Position numbers and translations under genes: made by a program
Shown here: positions 33,326 through 40,695 of the stretch, one piece after another
Position numbering within the stretch: position 1 is the stretch's first letter
Layout: the number at the start of each line of letters is the position of its first letter
Assembly (NCBI RefSeq): GCF_022815725.1
Contig: NZ_JALGRF010000002.1
Location: 620,001-684,000, forward strand
Length of the DNA stretch: 64,000 nt
Direction of reading: 5' to 3'
DNA from: Streptomyces sp. APSN-46.1
GTDB lineage: Bacteria > Actinomycetota > Actinomycetes > Streptomycetales > Streptomycetaceae
Notes under the pieces: generated by a model
Told to the model about the DNA's origin: nothing
Seen by the model: the letters and a program-made list of their open reading frames with translations, nothing else
Databases searched by the model: none

Positions 33326-33561
33326 CCGGCCGCCCCGTACCCGGCCCGATGGCCGGCGGCGAGTGGCACACCATCGACCACCCCCTGACCGGCGAGCACG
33401 TCCGCGACATCGCCAACGGCCTCACCGGCACCCTGACCTGCGTCACCGCAGAGCACCACGCCGGCCGTCTGCTGGAGATCGCCCACATCCGCTCCACCGG
33501 CGGAGGAATCGAGTGGACCACCGCCGCCTCCAACATCAGCCCCGTCGGCGGTGCCCAGTGA
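33322..33561 (+). CDS. Small hypothetical protein 2 of the rnpB island
   Basis: GTG at 33322 overlaps the previous stop; 79 residues. Beta-rich pattern: GEWHTIDHPLTGEHVRDI, TGTLTCVTAEHHAGRLLEIAHI, GGGIEWTTAASNISPV. Two internal stretches of alternating hydrophobic residues suggest a small beta-sandwich or barrel. A single cysteine. Function unknown; the position in a tight chain before the radical SAM gene suggests a partner or substrate-binding role, but it does not look like a classical precursor peptide. Confidence 0.65.
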   Translation: MTGRPVPGPMAGGEWHTIDHPLTGEHVRDIANGLTGTLTCVTAEHHAGRLLEIAHIRSTGGGIEWTTAASNISPVGGAQ

Positions 33562-33752
33562 GCGCCGCCCAGATCGGCGACCTCGTGGAGGACGGCCCCG
33601 GCGGCGGCCGCTGGATCTACACCGACCGGCGCCAGGGGGTGCCCATCCTGCGCCCCGTGTACGGCGCCGGCACCTACGAGAAGGCCGCCGAGCACCCCGA
33701 CGACCTGCGCGTGATCAAGACCAGGGCGCAGCTCCGCGCCGAGCACCCCTGA
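33558..33752 (+). CDS. Small hypothetical protein 3 of the rnpB island
   Basis: GTG at 33558 overlaps the previous stop (GTGA); 64 residues, MSAAQIGDLVEDGPGGGRWI as start, then TDRRQGVPILRPVYGAGTYE and a basic helix (DDLRVIKTRAQLRAEHP). It could be a RiPP-recognition-like accessory or a precursor, but has no cysteine and no clear core/leader split. It ends 16 bp before the radical SAM start. Confidence 0.62.
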   Translation: MSAAQIGDLVEDGPGGGRWIYTDRRQGVPILRPVYGAGTYEKAAEHPDDLRVIKTRAQLRAEHP

Positions 33753-33768
33753 CCCTTCGGAGGATGAC

Positions 33769-35022
33769 GTGCACGATCTGATCGCAGCCCCCTACGAGGA
33801 CGAGCACCTGCTCTTACGGCCGGACAGCCCCCGCGCGGTGAAGATCCCCTATGCCAAGTACGCCGAGCTTCAGCGTGCGATGGCGGCCGCCGATCCGGTG
33901 CCCGGATGGCTGGCCGACGTCGCCCGCCGGGCGTGGGGATTCGACCTGACCGGCCGCCCCGTCGCCGGGGCCGTCCTCGTACGGCCCCGGAGCCGCTTCC
34001 GGTACAACCGGGGCACCTGGGAGATCAATCTGGGCTGTGACTACGACTGCGAGATGTGCTACCTCGGCGAGAAGCGGTTCGAGGGCCTGGACTGGGCGGG
34101 TAAGGAACGGCTTCTGCACCAGGTCCGCGACGCCGGGGTGATCTGGTTTCAGATCACCGGCGGTGAGCCGCTGATCGACCCCGATTTCCCGGCCGCCTAC
34201 CGCCTCGCGAACGAGCTGGGCATGGTGGTGGAGATCCTTTCCAACGGCTCCCGCCTTTGGCACCCCGGGATCCTCGAATTGTTCACGACGTGGCGGCCGG
34301 CGAAGCTGACGCTGTCCCTGTACGGGGCGACCGCCGAGACGTACGACGGGCTCACCGGCCGACGCGGAGGGTTCAACAAGTTCGTCCGCGGCCTGGACGG
34401 CGCAATCGAGGCCGGGCTGAACATCGACGTCAGCCTGATCATCACCCGCCGCAACGCCCACGAGCAGACCGCCATGCGGGCCTTCGCCGAGCGTCACGGC
34501 CTGCCGTGGCGCGAGTACGCCAACATGTCGCCCACGATCCACGGCGGCGCCGAGACCCTGCCGTCACAGTCCCCCGAGCACCTCACCCAGCGGGCACCCT
34601 TCACCGGCTGCCCCGCCGGTCACACCTTCTTCCACGTCGACCCCCACGGCAAAGCCTCCATCTGCAAGGTGGGCCGTGACCCGTCCGTGGACCTGGTCGC
34701 CGAAGGCGTCGAAGGTCTGGCCCGACTCGGCTCCATCGCCGATTCCCTCATGCTTCGCACCGGAGGATGCGAGGGCTGCACGCTCTCCGGCACCTGCCGG
34801 GTCTGCCGCCCGATGGCACGACTCTTCCAGGAGGCGAAGGCACCACTGATCAACTACTGCCAGCACGGACAACCGAAGGAGACCAGCCCGGTCATGCTCG
34901 AACTCGCCCCCACCCGCACCATCGAGCCCCAGGACGGCGAGGACATTCAGATCATCGACAACATCGACGCCTACACCGCCCCGACCGCGCAGGGCTGCGG
35001 CGACGACAACCCCTACAACTAG
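33769..35022 (+). CDS. Radical SAM/SPASM enzyme with precursor-like C-terminal tail
   Basis: GTG at 33769 after CGGAGGA; 417 residues. The radical SAM [4Fe-4S] motif is C90-xxx-C94-xx-C97 (CDYDCEMC) with GGEP at 131-134. A SPASM domain follows: C281, C299, then C334, C337, C343, C346 and C364, enough for two auxiliary clusters. SPASM enzymes typically modify ribosomal peptides (thioether, C-C links, epimerisation) or act in cofactor synthesis. The last 38 residues (380-417) are acidic, low in order and end TAPTAQGCGDDNPYN, like a peptide substrate fused to its enzyme. Codon 16 is the rare TTA (33814-33816), so translation should depend on bldA tRNA and be developmentally timed. Confidence 0.88.
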   Translation: MHDLIAAPYEDEHLLLRPDSPRAVKIPYAKYAELQRAMAAADPVPGWLADVARRAWGFDLTGRPVAGAVLVRPRSRFRYNRGTWEINLGCDYDCEMCYLGEKRFEGLDWAGKERLLHQVRDAGVIWFQITGGEPLIDPDFPAAYRLANELGMVVEILSNGSRLWHPGILELFTTWRPAKLTLSLYGATAETYDGLTGRRGGFNKFVRGLDGAIEAGLNIDVSLIITRRNAHEQTAMRAFAERHGLPWREYANMSPTIHGGAETLPSQSPEHLTQRAPFTGCPAGHTFFHVDPHGKASICKVGRDPSVDLVAEGVEGLARLGSIADSLMLRTGGCEGCTLSGTCRVCRPMARLFQEAKAPLINYCQHGQPKETSPVMLELAPTRTIEPQDGEDIQIIDNIDAYTAPTAQGCGDDNPYN

Positions 35023-35036
35023 CTGTCGTCCGATCC

Positions 35037-35070
35037 GGGGGCCCTGGCGCGAAACTGCGCCAGGGCCCCC
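35037..35070. terminator. Hairpin between radical SAM and kinase genes
   Basis: GGGGGCCCTGGCGC (35037-35050) pairs perfectly with 35057-35070 around GAAACT. It would end or attenuate transcription after the radical SAM gene, setting lower expression of the kinase. Confidence 0.82.
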
Positions 35071-35092
35071 ATCCATCTGGAAGCCTGAACCC

Positions 35093-35878
35093 ATGCCGAC
35101 CGAGCGCCTCACCGAACTCCCCGCCGATGCCCTCGCCCTCATCACCGAACGCACCGGGCCCGTCATCAAGTACGAGACCGTCGGCGGCGGCCTGAACTCG
35201 GAGATCGCCGCACGCATCCACACCGCCGACACCACGGCCTTCGTCAAGGGCCTGCGCAGCGGCCACCCGCGGGCATGGACGCAGAAGCGCGAAGCGGACA
35301 TCAACCCGCACGTGCGCGGCATCGCCCCCGCCCTGCTGTGGCGCGCCGAAGCCGGCGGCTGGGACCTGATCGCCTTCGAGGACGCCGACGGCCGCCACGC
35401 CGACTACACCCCCGGATCTCCGGACCTGCCCCTGATCGCCGACACCCTCGCCCACCTGTCCACCATCACCGCCCCCGAGGACGTCACCGTGCGGACGATG
35501 CCGGACCGGATGCGCAACCACACCCCCGACCCTGACCTGTTCGACGGCGCGGCCCTGCTGCATACGGACTGGTTCCCGACGAACGTCCTGATCCACGAGG
35601 ACCGCGTTCGAGTCGTTGACTGGGCGTGGGCGTCCCGGGGCGCGGCCTGGATCGACGCTGCCCTATGGACGGTGTGGCTCATCCGCTCCGGCCACACCCC
35701 CGCGCAGGCCGAGCAGTGGGCGGCCCGCGTCCCCGCATGGACGAGCGCCCCCCGACCGGCAGTCGACGCCTTCGCCGCTGCCACCGTCAGCGTCTGGGAA
35801 GAGATCACCCAGCACGACCCCGAGCCCTGGACACTCGACATGCTCACCGCAGCCCGCACCTGGCACAACAGCCGCTGA
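35093..35878 (+). CDS. APH-family (aminoglycoside/choline-kinase-like) phosphotransferase
   Basis: 261 residues. The Brenner motif is LLHTDWFPTNVLI (catalytic Asp and Asn), followed by the metal-binding RVVDWAWASRGAAWID. An N-terminal lysine in TAFVKGLRSG fits the nucleotide-binding Lys. Members of this fold phosphorylate antibiotics, sugars, choline or nucleosides. Beside a radical SAM enzyme it may provide self-protection or tailor the product. It is the last gene of the island, with its 3' end about 170 bp from attR. Confidence 0.85.
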   Translation: MPTERLTELPADALALITERTGPVIKYETVGGGLNSEIAARIHTADTTAFVKGLRSGHPRAWTQKREADINPHVRGIAPALLWRAEAGGWDLIAFEDADGRHADYTPGSPDLPLIADTLAHLSTITAPEDVTVRTMPDRMRNHTPDPDLFDGAALLHTDWFPTNVLIHEDRVRVVDWAWASRGAAWIDAALWTVWLIRSGHTPAQAEQWAARVPAWTSAPRPAVDAFAAATVSVWEEITQHDPEPWTLDMLTAARTWHNSR

Positions 35879-36005
35879 GCCCCGGCAACACGACTGTGGG
35901 GCGCTGTTGCGTTGGGAGGGGAAGGTCAATCCTTCGCCGTCTTGGCGGCGGCCTTGGCCCTCTGCTTGGCCTTGTCGATAGTGGACCGGCCGACCGCCCG
36001 GCATG

Positions 36006-36034
36006 GGGAAACCCGCCCCGGCCCGGGGTTTCCC
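36006..36034. terminator. Hairpin downstream of rnpB
   Basis: GGGAAACCC (36006-36014) pairs with GGGTTTCCC (36026-36034), with GC pairing in the loop. On the minus strand it follows the rnpB 3' end by 17 nt. It belongs to the island side of attR, so the island appears to supply rnpB with a new terminator. Confidence 0.7.
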
Positions 36035-36050
36035 AGGTCAGGAGGGGTGT

Positions 36051-36080
36051 GGCAGACGAGCCGGCCTGTACGCCGGGTTC
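36051..36080. repeat. attR: rnpB 3' end
   Basis: Perfect 30-bp copy of 31249-31278; it forms the 3' terminus of the intact rnpB and the right boundary of the island. Confidence 0.88.
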
Positions 36081-36468
36081 TGTCGCCCGGAGACCTCGCG
36101 GTCGCCGGGGAGACGGCCATCCATCTAGGACCGGTGTTGCCACCGGCCTCGTGCGGTCTACCCGCGAACTCGGGCGGGCAGCCCTCAAGCGTTCGCGCAG
36201 GGCCGGCGTCCGAAGACGACCAACCCCTCTTGACCTTGCTCCGGGTGGGGTTTACCTAGCCGCCTGAGTCACCTCAGGCGCTGGTGGTCTCTTACACCAC
36301 CGTTTCACCCTTACCGAGGGCCGAAGCCCCCGGCGGTCTGTTTTCTGTGGCACTGTCCCGCGGGTCACCCCGGGTGGGCGTTACCCACCACCCTGCCCTG
36401 TGGAGCCCGGACGTTCCTCGGCGGGATCTCGCGATCCCGACGCGGCCGCCCGGCCGACTCGTCTGCCG
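36051..36468 (-). ncRNA. rnpB: RNase P RNA, class A (rnpB)
   Basis: The minus strand carries the catalytic RNA of RNase P, which matures tRNA 5' ends. Conserved landmarks: GAGGAACGTCCGGGCTCC near the 5' end (P3-P4 and CR I), ACAGTGCCACAGAAAACAGACCGCC (split here: ACAGTGCCACAG then AAAACAGACCG, CR II-III), GGTAAGGGTGAAACGGTG (P10-P12/J11), and the 3' region with AGAACCCGGCGTACAGGCC. The two ends pair as P1 (GGCAGACGAG-type strand with CTCGTCTGCC). The length, about 418 nt, is normal for Streptomyces. A possible -10 (TAGCAT on the minus strand, 36482-36477) puts the 5' end near 36468-36470. The last 30 bp are the island attR. Confidence 0.96.
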
Positions 36469-36514
36469 TGGCGACCATGCTACCGGCTGTGCCGTCGCCA
36501 CTTGACCTTGCCGC

Positions 36515-36545
36515 TTGACCTTGACGCAGCGGCAGGGTTTCTACT
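36515..36545 (+). promoter_or_regulatory. MerR-type promoter of the merR gene (19-bp spacer)
   Basis: TTGACC (36515-36520) and TCTACT (36540-36545) are separated by 19 bp instead of the usual 17, the classic MerR-activated layout. The spacer holds an imperfect dyad, CCTTGACGC / GCGGCAGGG. A second CTTGACCTTG copy lies upstream at 36501. The -10 is only 7 bp before the ATG, so the transcript is probably leaderless. Confidence 0.7.
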
Positions 36546-36552
36546 GGGGGAC

Positions 36553-37287
36553 ATGCGGATCGGAGAGATCGCCGCGCTGGTCGGGGTCACCACCCGGGCC
36601 ATCCGGCACTACCACCATGTCGGACTGCTCCCGGAACCGGAGCGGCGACCCAACGGCTATCGGGCCTACACCGTGCGCGACGCCGTCCTGCTCGCCCGGG
36701 TGCGCCGGCTCACCGAGCTCGGGCTGAGTCTGGACGAGGTGCGCGACGTCCTCGCCGACGACGCCGGGCGCGACCTGGCCGACGTACTGGAGGAACTGGA
36801 CGCCGACCTCGCCCGCCAGGAGGCGGAGATCGGGGAGCGCAGGCGCCGGCTCGCCGTGCTGCTGGCCGCCGAGCCGGGAGAGACCGAACCACTGTCCCCC
36901 GCGCTCGCCGCGCTCCTGGCGAAGGCGCCGCACACGGCCTCGCCGGCCGCCGCGATGGACCGCGAGCACCTGACGCTGCTCGACGCGACCGGCGCGGGCG
37001 GCGAGGCGGTCTACGCCGCCCTCGGCCCGCTGGCCGCCGATCCGGCCGTCCTCGCGCTGTACGAGCGCCTCGACGCGCTCGCCGACGCCCCGGTGGACGA
37101 CCCCCGGATCCCGGCGCTCGCCGCCGAGCTGGTGGCGGCCGTCCCCGACGAGGTGTTCGCGGCGATCCCGGCGGGCGGGACGGTCGTCGAGGGGTTCAAG
37201 GAGGCCCTGCTCGCGGAGTACGCCCCCGCGCAGGCGGAGGTCGTCCGCCGGGTCATGGCGGCGTTCATGGAGAGGGGTCGGGGATGA
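36553..37287 (+). CDS. MerR-family transcriptional regulator
   Basis: ATG at 36553; no ribosome site precedes it because transcription most likely starts at or next to the ATG. 244 residues. MRIGEIAALVGVTTRAIRHYHHVGLL (1-26) is the MerR winged-HTH, followed by PNGYRAYTVRDAVLLARVRRL and a coiled-coil dimerisation helix (about 85-120). The C-terminal effector domain (LSPALAALLAKAP onward) lacks metal-binding cysteines. The upstream in-frame extension runs through rnpB and is not coding. The next gene overlaps its stop (ATGA), so it probably controls itself and that membrane protein. Confidence 0.9.
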   Translation: MRIGEIAALVGVTTRAIRHYHHVGLLPEPERRPNGYRAYTVRDAVLLARVRRLTELGLSLDEVRDVLADDAGRDLADVLEELDADLARQEAEIGERRRRLAVLLAAEPGETEPLSPALAALLAKAPHTASPAAAMDREHLTLLDATGAGGEAVYAALGPLAADPAVLALYERLDALADAPVDDPRIPALAAELVAAVPDEVFAAIPAGGTVVEGFKEALLAEYAPAQAEVVRRVMAAFMERGRG

Positions 37288-38141
37288 AGCCGGGGATGAA
37301 GAGGGCGAACGGTGTACGGGTGGCCCGCGCGGCGGTGGTCTCCGTCATCCCGGCGGAACTGGCGCTGGTCGTCTGCGGGGCGGCCGGGGTGCGGCCGCCC
37401 GGCTGGGCGCTCGCCCTCGTCGAGGCGCTGGTGCTCGGCGTGCTGCTGCTGGAGGCGTGGGTGCTGCGCTCGCTGTACGCCGCCGCCCGCGCCCGGGGTG
37501 CGCGGCCGGGGGAGGCCTGGCGGGCGGCGGTCCGGCAGACGGTGCCCGCGCCCGTGCGCCGGCTGGTGCTGCACGAGCTGCGGGCCTGCGCCGCCCTGGG
37601 GCGGTGGCTCCTGCGCAGGCCGCCGCACGGGGTCCGCGCCGGGGATCTCGCCGCCGGGTACACCGGACCGCAGACCGCCATGATGTACGGGCTGCTCTTC
37701 GTGTCCGTGATCGAGACCGCCGCGCTGGCCGTGCTGATCCCCTGGCCCGCCGTGCACCGGGTGGTCCTGGTCCTCGACGTGTACGGGATCCTGATCGTGC
37801 TGGCGATGCACGCCGCCTGCGTCACCCGGCCGCATGTCGTCGGGCCGGACGGCTCCCTGCGCATCCGGTACGGGGCGCTGTTCGACCTCACCGTCCCGCC
37901 GGAGGCGGTGGCCTCGGCCCGGGTCGACCGCCGCTATCCGGAGGGCCGGCTCGTGACCCTGTCCGACGACGGGGTGCTCGACCTGATCGTGGGCAGCCAG
38001 ACGACGGTGACCCTGGAGCTGACCCACCCACTCCCCTTCACCCGGCCGCTCGGCGCCCGCGCGGCGGCCCGTACCGTCCGCTTCCACGCCGACGACCCGC
38101 GCGCCCTGGTCGCCGCACTGCGGCAACCCGCCTCCCCGTGA
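37284..38141 (+). CDS. Polytopic membrane protein with PH-like C-terminal domain
   Basis: 285 residues; ATG overlaps the merR stop. About four transmembrane helices: AALVSVIPAELALVVCG-like segment (18-34), LALVEALVLGVLLLEAWVL (43-61), a pair at about 137-175 (MMYGLLFVSVIETAALAVLIPW; VVLVLDVYGILIVLAMHA). The C-terminal 100 residues form a small beta-rich domain (GSLRIRYGALFDLTVPPEAV, VTLSDDGVLDLIV, TVTLELTHPLPF) resembling bacterial PH domains. Function unknown, probably the target or partner of the coupled MerR regulator. Confidence 0.75.
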   Translation: MKPGMKRANGVRVARAAVVSVIPAELALVVCGAAGVRPPGWALALVEALVLGVLLLEAWVLRSLYAAARARGARPGEAWRAAVRQTVPAPVRRLVLHELRACAALGRWLLRRPPHGVRAGDLAAGYTGPQTAMMYGLLFVSVIETAALAVLIPWPAVHRVVLVLDVYGILIVLAMHAACVTRPHVVGPDGSLRIRYGALFDLTVPPEAVASARVDRRYPEGRLVTLSDDGVLDLIVGSQTTVTLELTHPLPFTRPLGARAAARTVRFHADDPRALVAALRQPASP

Positions 38142-38148
38142 CGGGGGG

Positions 38149-39591
38149 TCAGGCCCGGGCGAAGAGGACCTTCGCGACGCCCGGGTTCGCCGCCGTCAGC
38201 CGGACCGGGATCCGCTCGCCCAGCGGCAGCTTCTCGGACCGCGACGTCACGCGGCCGACCACCGCCGGCTCCTCCAGGTGGACCGTGCCGACCAGCGGCG
38301 CGTTGTCCTCGATGTCGATCACCGTCGCGTCGAAGGTCTCCCCGACGCGGTCCTTGAGCAGCGCCGCCTCCACGAGGTCCACGCATTCCCGCTCGGCCTT
38401 GTTGGCCAGCCTGCTCCCTTCCGCCATCCGGCCCCGGACCGTCTCCAGCGCCGACACCACCCACTGCGGGGGCTCGGCGTTCGCCACCGCCGCCACGCAC
38501 AGCTCGCCGGTGTACCGGTCGACGAGCCTGCGCAGCGGGGCGGTGCAGTGCGTGTACGGGGCCGCCACCGCGGCGTGGACGGCGGGGGAGGGGAGGTGGC
38601 CGCCGGTGAAGACCGTGTACGTGGCGTTGCGCAGCAGGGTGGTGCACTCCTGGAGGAACGCCGCGTGGGCGGGGAGGTGCGGGTCGAGGGAGCGCACGAG
38701 CTCGGCGTACGCCATGTGGTGCGGCCAGTCGATCCGTAGGGCCTTCGCGGTGAGCCGGAGCCGGGCGACCGCCCCGTCGGGGGCGCTGGGGAGGGTGCGC
38801 AGGATGCCCGTACCGGAGGCGAGCATCAGCTCGGCGGCGGCCATGCCGGTCATGAGGGAGATCTGGGCGTTCCAGCCGTCCACCGGGAGCGGCGCCCGGT
38901 ACACGAGGGTGAACGAGCCGTTCCGCGCGACGATCTCCTGGTCGGGGACGTTCAGGGAGACGCCGCCGCGTTCCCGTTCCAGGGCTTCGCGCAGCCGGCC
39001 GATGTCCTTGAGGAGGGCGAGGGACTCCTCGGCGGTCCCGGAGTCGATGGCCTGCTGGACGCCCTCGTAGTCGAGCTTGGCCCGGCTGCGGACCAGGGCC
39101 CGGCGGACCTCGGTGCTCTCCACCCGGCCGGCGGAGTCCAGATCGAACCGCCACAGCAGCGCCGGGCAGGTCTGGCCGGGCAGCAGGCTGGCCGCGCCCT
39201 CGGAGAGCACGGCCGGATGGACGGGGACCTTCACGTCGGGGAAGTAGAGGGTGGTGACGCGGCGGCGGGCCTCGGCGTCGAGGGCGCCGCCGGGGGTGAC
39301 GAAGGCGGCGACGTCGGCGATGGCGTAGTGCACCCGGTAGCCGCCGGCCGGGCGCTTCGCCAGGTGCATGGCCTGGTCGAGGTCGCGGGAGGCCGGCGGG
39401 TCGATGGTGAACAGGGGGATGTCGGTGGCGTCGACGTCCGGGAGCCGCGGCTCCCGGACCGCCTGCTCGGCCTCGGCGAGTACGGCGGCCGGGAACTCCC
39501 CCGGCACGTGCAGCTTCGTCCGCAGATCACGCAGCGCGGCCCGCAGGGCAGCCCCGTCTGCGCCGGTCATGTGCATAGGACGGCGTGGCAT
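38149..39591 (-). CDS. RNB-domain exoribonuclease (RNase II/R type)
   Basis: ATG at 39591, 480 residues; ATGs at 39576 and 39570 are alternatives. The RNB catalytic motif is IDPPASRDLDQAMHL with the metal-binding aspartates, followed by YRVHYAIADVAAFV. Later APYTHCTAPLRRLVDRY is the conserved RNB region near the active centre. A short S1-like barrel closes the protein (VIDIEDNAPLVGTVHL). N-terminal cold-shock domains of classical RNase R are absent, giving the short actinobacterial form. It degrades single-stranded RNA 3' to 5'. The stop is only 7 bp from the convergent membrane protein gene. Confidence 0.92.
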   Translation of the reverse strand: MPRRPMHMTGADGAALRAALRDLRTKLHVPGEFPAAVLAEAEQAVREPRLPDVDATDIPLFTIDPPASRDLDQAMHLAKRPAGGYRVHYAIADVAAFVTPGGALDAEARRRVTTLYFPDVKVPVHPAVLSEGAASLLPGQTCPALLWRFDLDSAGRVESTEVRRALVRSRAKLDYEGVQQAIDSGTAEESLALLKDIGRLREALERERGGVSLNVPDQEIVARNGSFTLVYRAPLPVDGWNAQISLMTGMAAAELMLASGTGILRTLPSAPDGAVARLRLTAKALRIDWPHHMAYAELVRSLDPHLPAHAAFLQECTTLLRNATYTVFTGGHLPSPAVHAAVAAPYTHCTAPLRRLVDRYTGELCVAAVANAEPPQWVVSALETVRGRMAEGSRLANKAERECVDLVEAALLKDRVGETFDATVIDIEDNAPLVGTVHLEEPAVVGRVTSRSEKLPLGERIPVRLTAANPGVAKVLFARA

Positions 39592-39709
39592 GGGTCGAGC
39601 GTAGGTCGGCAAGGGCCGGGCGGCACGGTGAGCGGGGCACGCGGGGGCGTCTACCCTGGCTCGGGGGCCGCATCCCCCGCGCTGTGTTTGGAGTTGAAGG
39701 AGAACGATT

Positions 39710-40510
39710 GTGCTCGTGCTGCTGCCGCCTTCCGAGGGAAAGGCCGCCGGCGGTTCCGGCGCGCCGCTGAAGCCGGAGTCCCTGTCGCTGCCGGGGCTGG
39801 CCGGGGCGCGGGCGGCGGTGCTGGAGGAGCTGGTCGAGCTGTGCGCGGGCGACGAGCTCAAGGCGCGTGAGGTGCTGGGGCTGAGCGAGGGGCTGCGCGG
39901 CGAGGTCGCCAAGAACGCCGGGCTGCGGGACGCGGTGGCGCGGCCGGCGGGGGAGGTCTACACGGGCGTGCTCTACGACGCGCTCGGCCTGGCTTCCCTT
40001 CCCGCGGCGGCCCGCGCCCTGGCCGAGGAGTCGCTGCTGGTGTTCTCCGGGCTGTGGGGCGCGGTGCGGGTGACTGACCGGATTCCTTCGTACCGGTGCT
40101 CGATGGGCGTCAAGCTGCCGGCGCTGGGGGCGCTGGGCGCGTACTGGCGGGGCCCGATGGCTTCGGTGCTGCCGGAGGCGTCGGGGGACGGGCTGGTGCT
40201 GGACCTGCGGTCGTCGGCGTACGCGTCGGCGTGGAAGCCCAAGGGGGAGCCGGCCGGGCGCACCGCCACCGTGCGGGTGCTGCACTCCCAGATGGTGGAC
40301 GGGGTGGAGAAGCGTTCGGTGGTGAGCCACTTCAACAAGGCGACGAAGGGCCGGCTGGTACGGGACCTGCTGGTGGCCGGGGCCGTTCCCGCCTCGCCGG
40401 CGGAGCTGGTGACGGCGCTGCGGGACCTGGGGTACGCGGTGGAGGCCGAGGCCCCCGCGAAGCCGGCCAAGGCGTGGTCCCTGGACGTGGTCGTGACCCA
40501 GATCCACTGA
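39710..40510 (+). CDS. yaaA: Peroxide stress protein YaaA (DUF328)
   Basis: GTG at 39710 after AAGGAGAA; 266 residues. The opening VLVLLPPSEGKAAGG is the YaaA signature (xxSPAK/PSEGK), and YTGVLYDALGLASL, GLWGAVRVTDRIPSYR and VVSHFNKATKGRLVRDLL are further conserved blocks. YaaA limits intracellular free iron and oxidative DNA damage under peroxide stress in E. coli; it has a DNA-binding fold. Single gene with its own promoter. Confidence 0.92.
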   Translation: MLVLLPPSEGKAAGGSGAPLKPESLSLPGLAGARAAVLEELVELCAGDELKAREVLGLSEGLRGEVAKNAGLRDAVARPAGEVYTGVLYDALGLASLPAAARALAEESLLVFSGLWGAVRVTDRIPSYRCSMGVKLPALGALGAYWRGPMASVLPEASGDGLVLDLRSSAYASAWKPKGEPAGRTATVRVLHSQMVDGVEKRSVVSHFNKATKGRLVRDLLVAGAVPASPAELVTALRDLGYAVEAEAPAKPAKAWSLDVVVTQIH

Positions 40511-40695
40511 CGGCCCGCGCCGCACGCGGTGGGCATGGGCCCCGGGCTCGGACCGTCGGCCGATCCCGGCGCCGGTGTCGGCGCGGCCCCGGACCCGGAC
40601 CCGGTCCGGGGGATCCCCGCGCCCTTGCCTTCTCCGCTGCCTGCCGCCCGCCGCCCGGCGGCCCTGCCCCGGCCCCGGTTCGACAGCCGGCCGGG

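Larger units (their letters stand above)
31249..36080. mobile_element. Genomic island integrated at the 3' end of rnpB (about 4.8 kb)
   Basis: The segment is bounded by a perfect 30-bp direct repeat (31249-31278 and 36051-36080) that is the 3' end of the RNase P RNA gene. Integration there restores an intact rnpB on the right and leaves a partial copy on the left, the normal result of site-specific integration at an RNA gene. Contents: a 43-aa ORF at the left repeat, an XRE-TPR regulator, three tiny overlapping genes, a radical SAM/SPASM enzyme and an APH-like kinase. No intact integrase, excisionase, replication or transfer gene is present, so the island is either a decayed or a mobilisable remnant. 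Confidence 0.85.

Noticed and set aside
31249..36080. tRNA gene as target of the island
   Set aside because: Neither repeat folds as a tRNA end; the right copy is clearly the 3' end of RNase P RNA.
35926..36120. Small basic ORF on the minus strand ending IDKAKQRAKAAAKTAKD
   Set aside because: Its first half overlaps the rnpB 3' end and the hairpin at 36006-36034; only the K/A-rich tail looks protein-like, so it is not a supported gene.
36400..36552. N-terminal extension of the MerR protein
   Set aside because: It lies inside rnpB and precedes the universal MRIGEIA start of MerR proteins.
39592..39912. N-terminal extension of the RNB ribonuclease
   Set aside because: Overlaps the divergent yaaA gene and its promoter; sequence is low-complexity S/T/P and not family-like.
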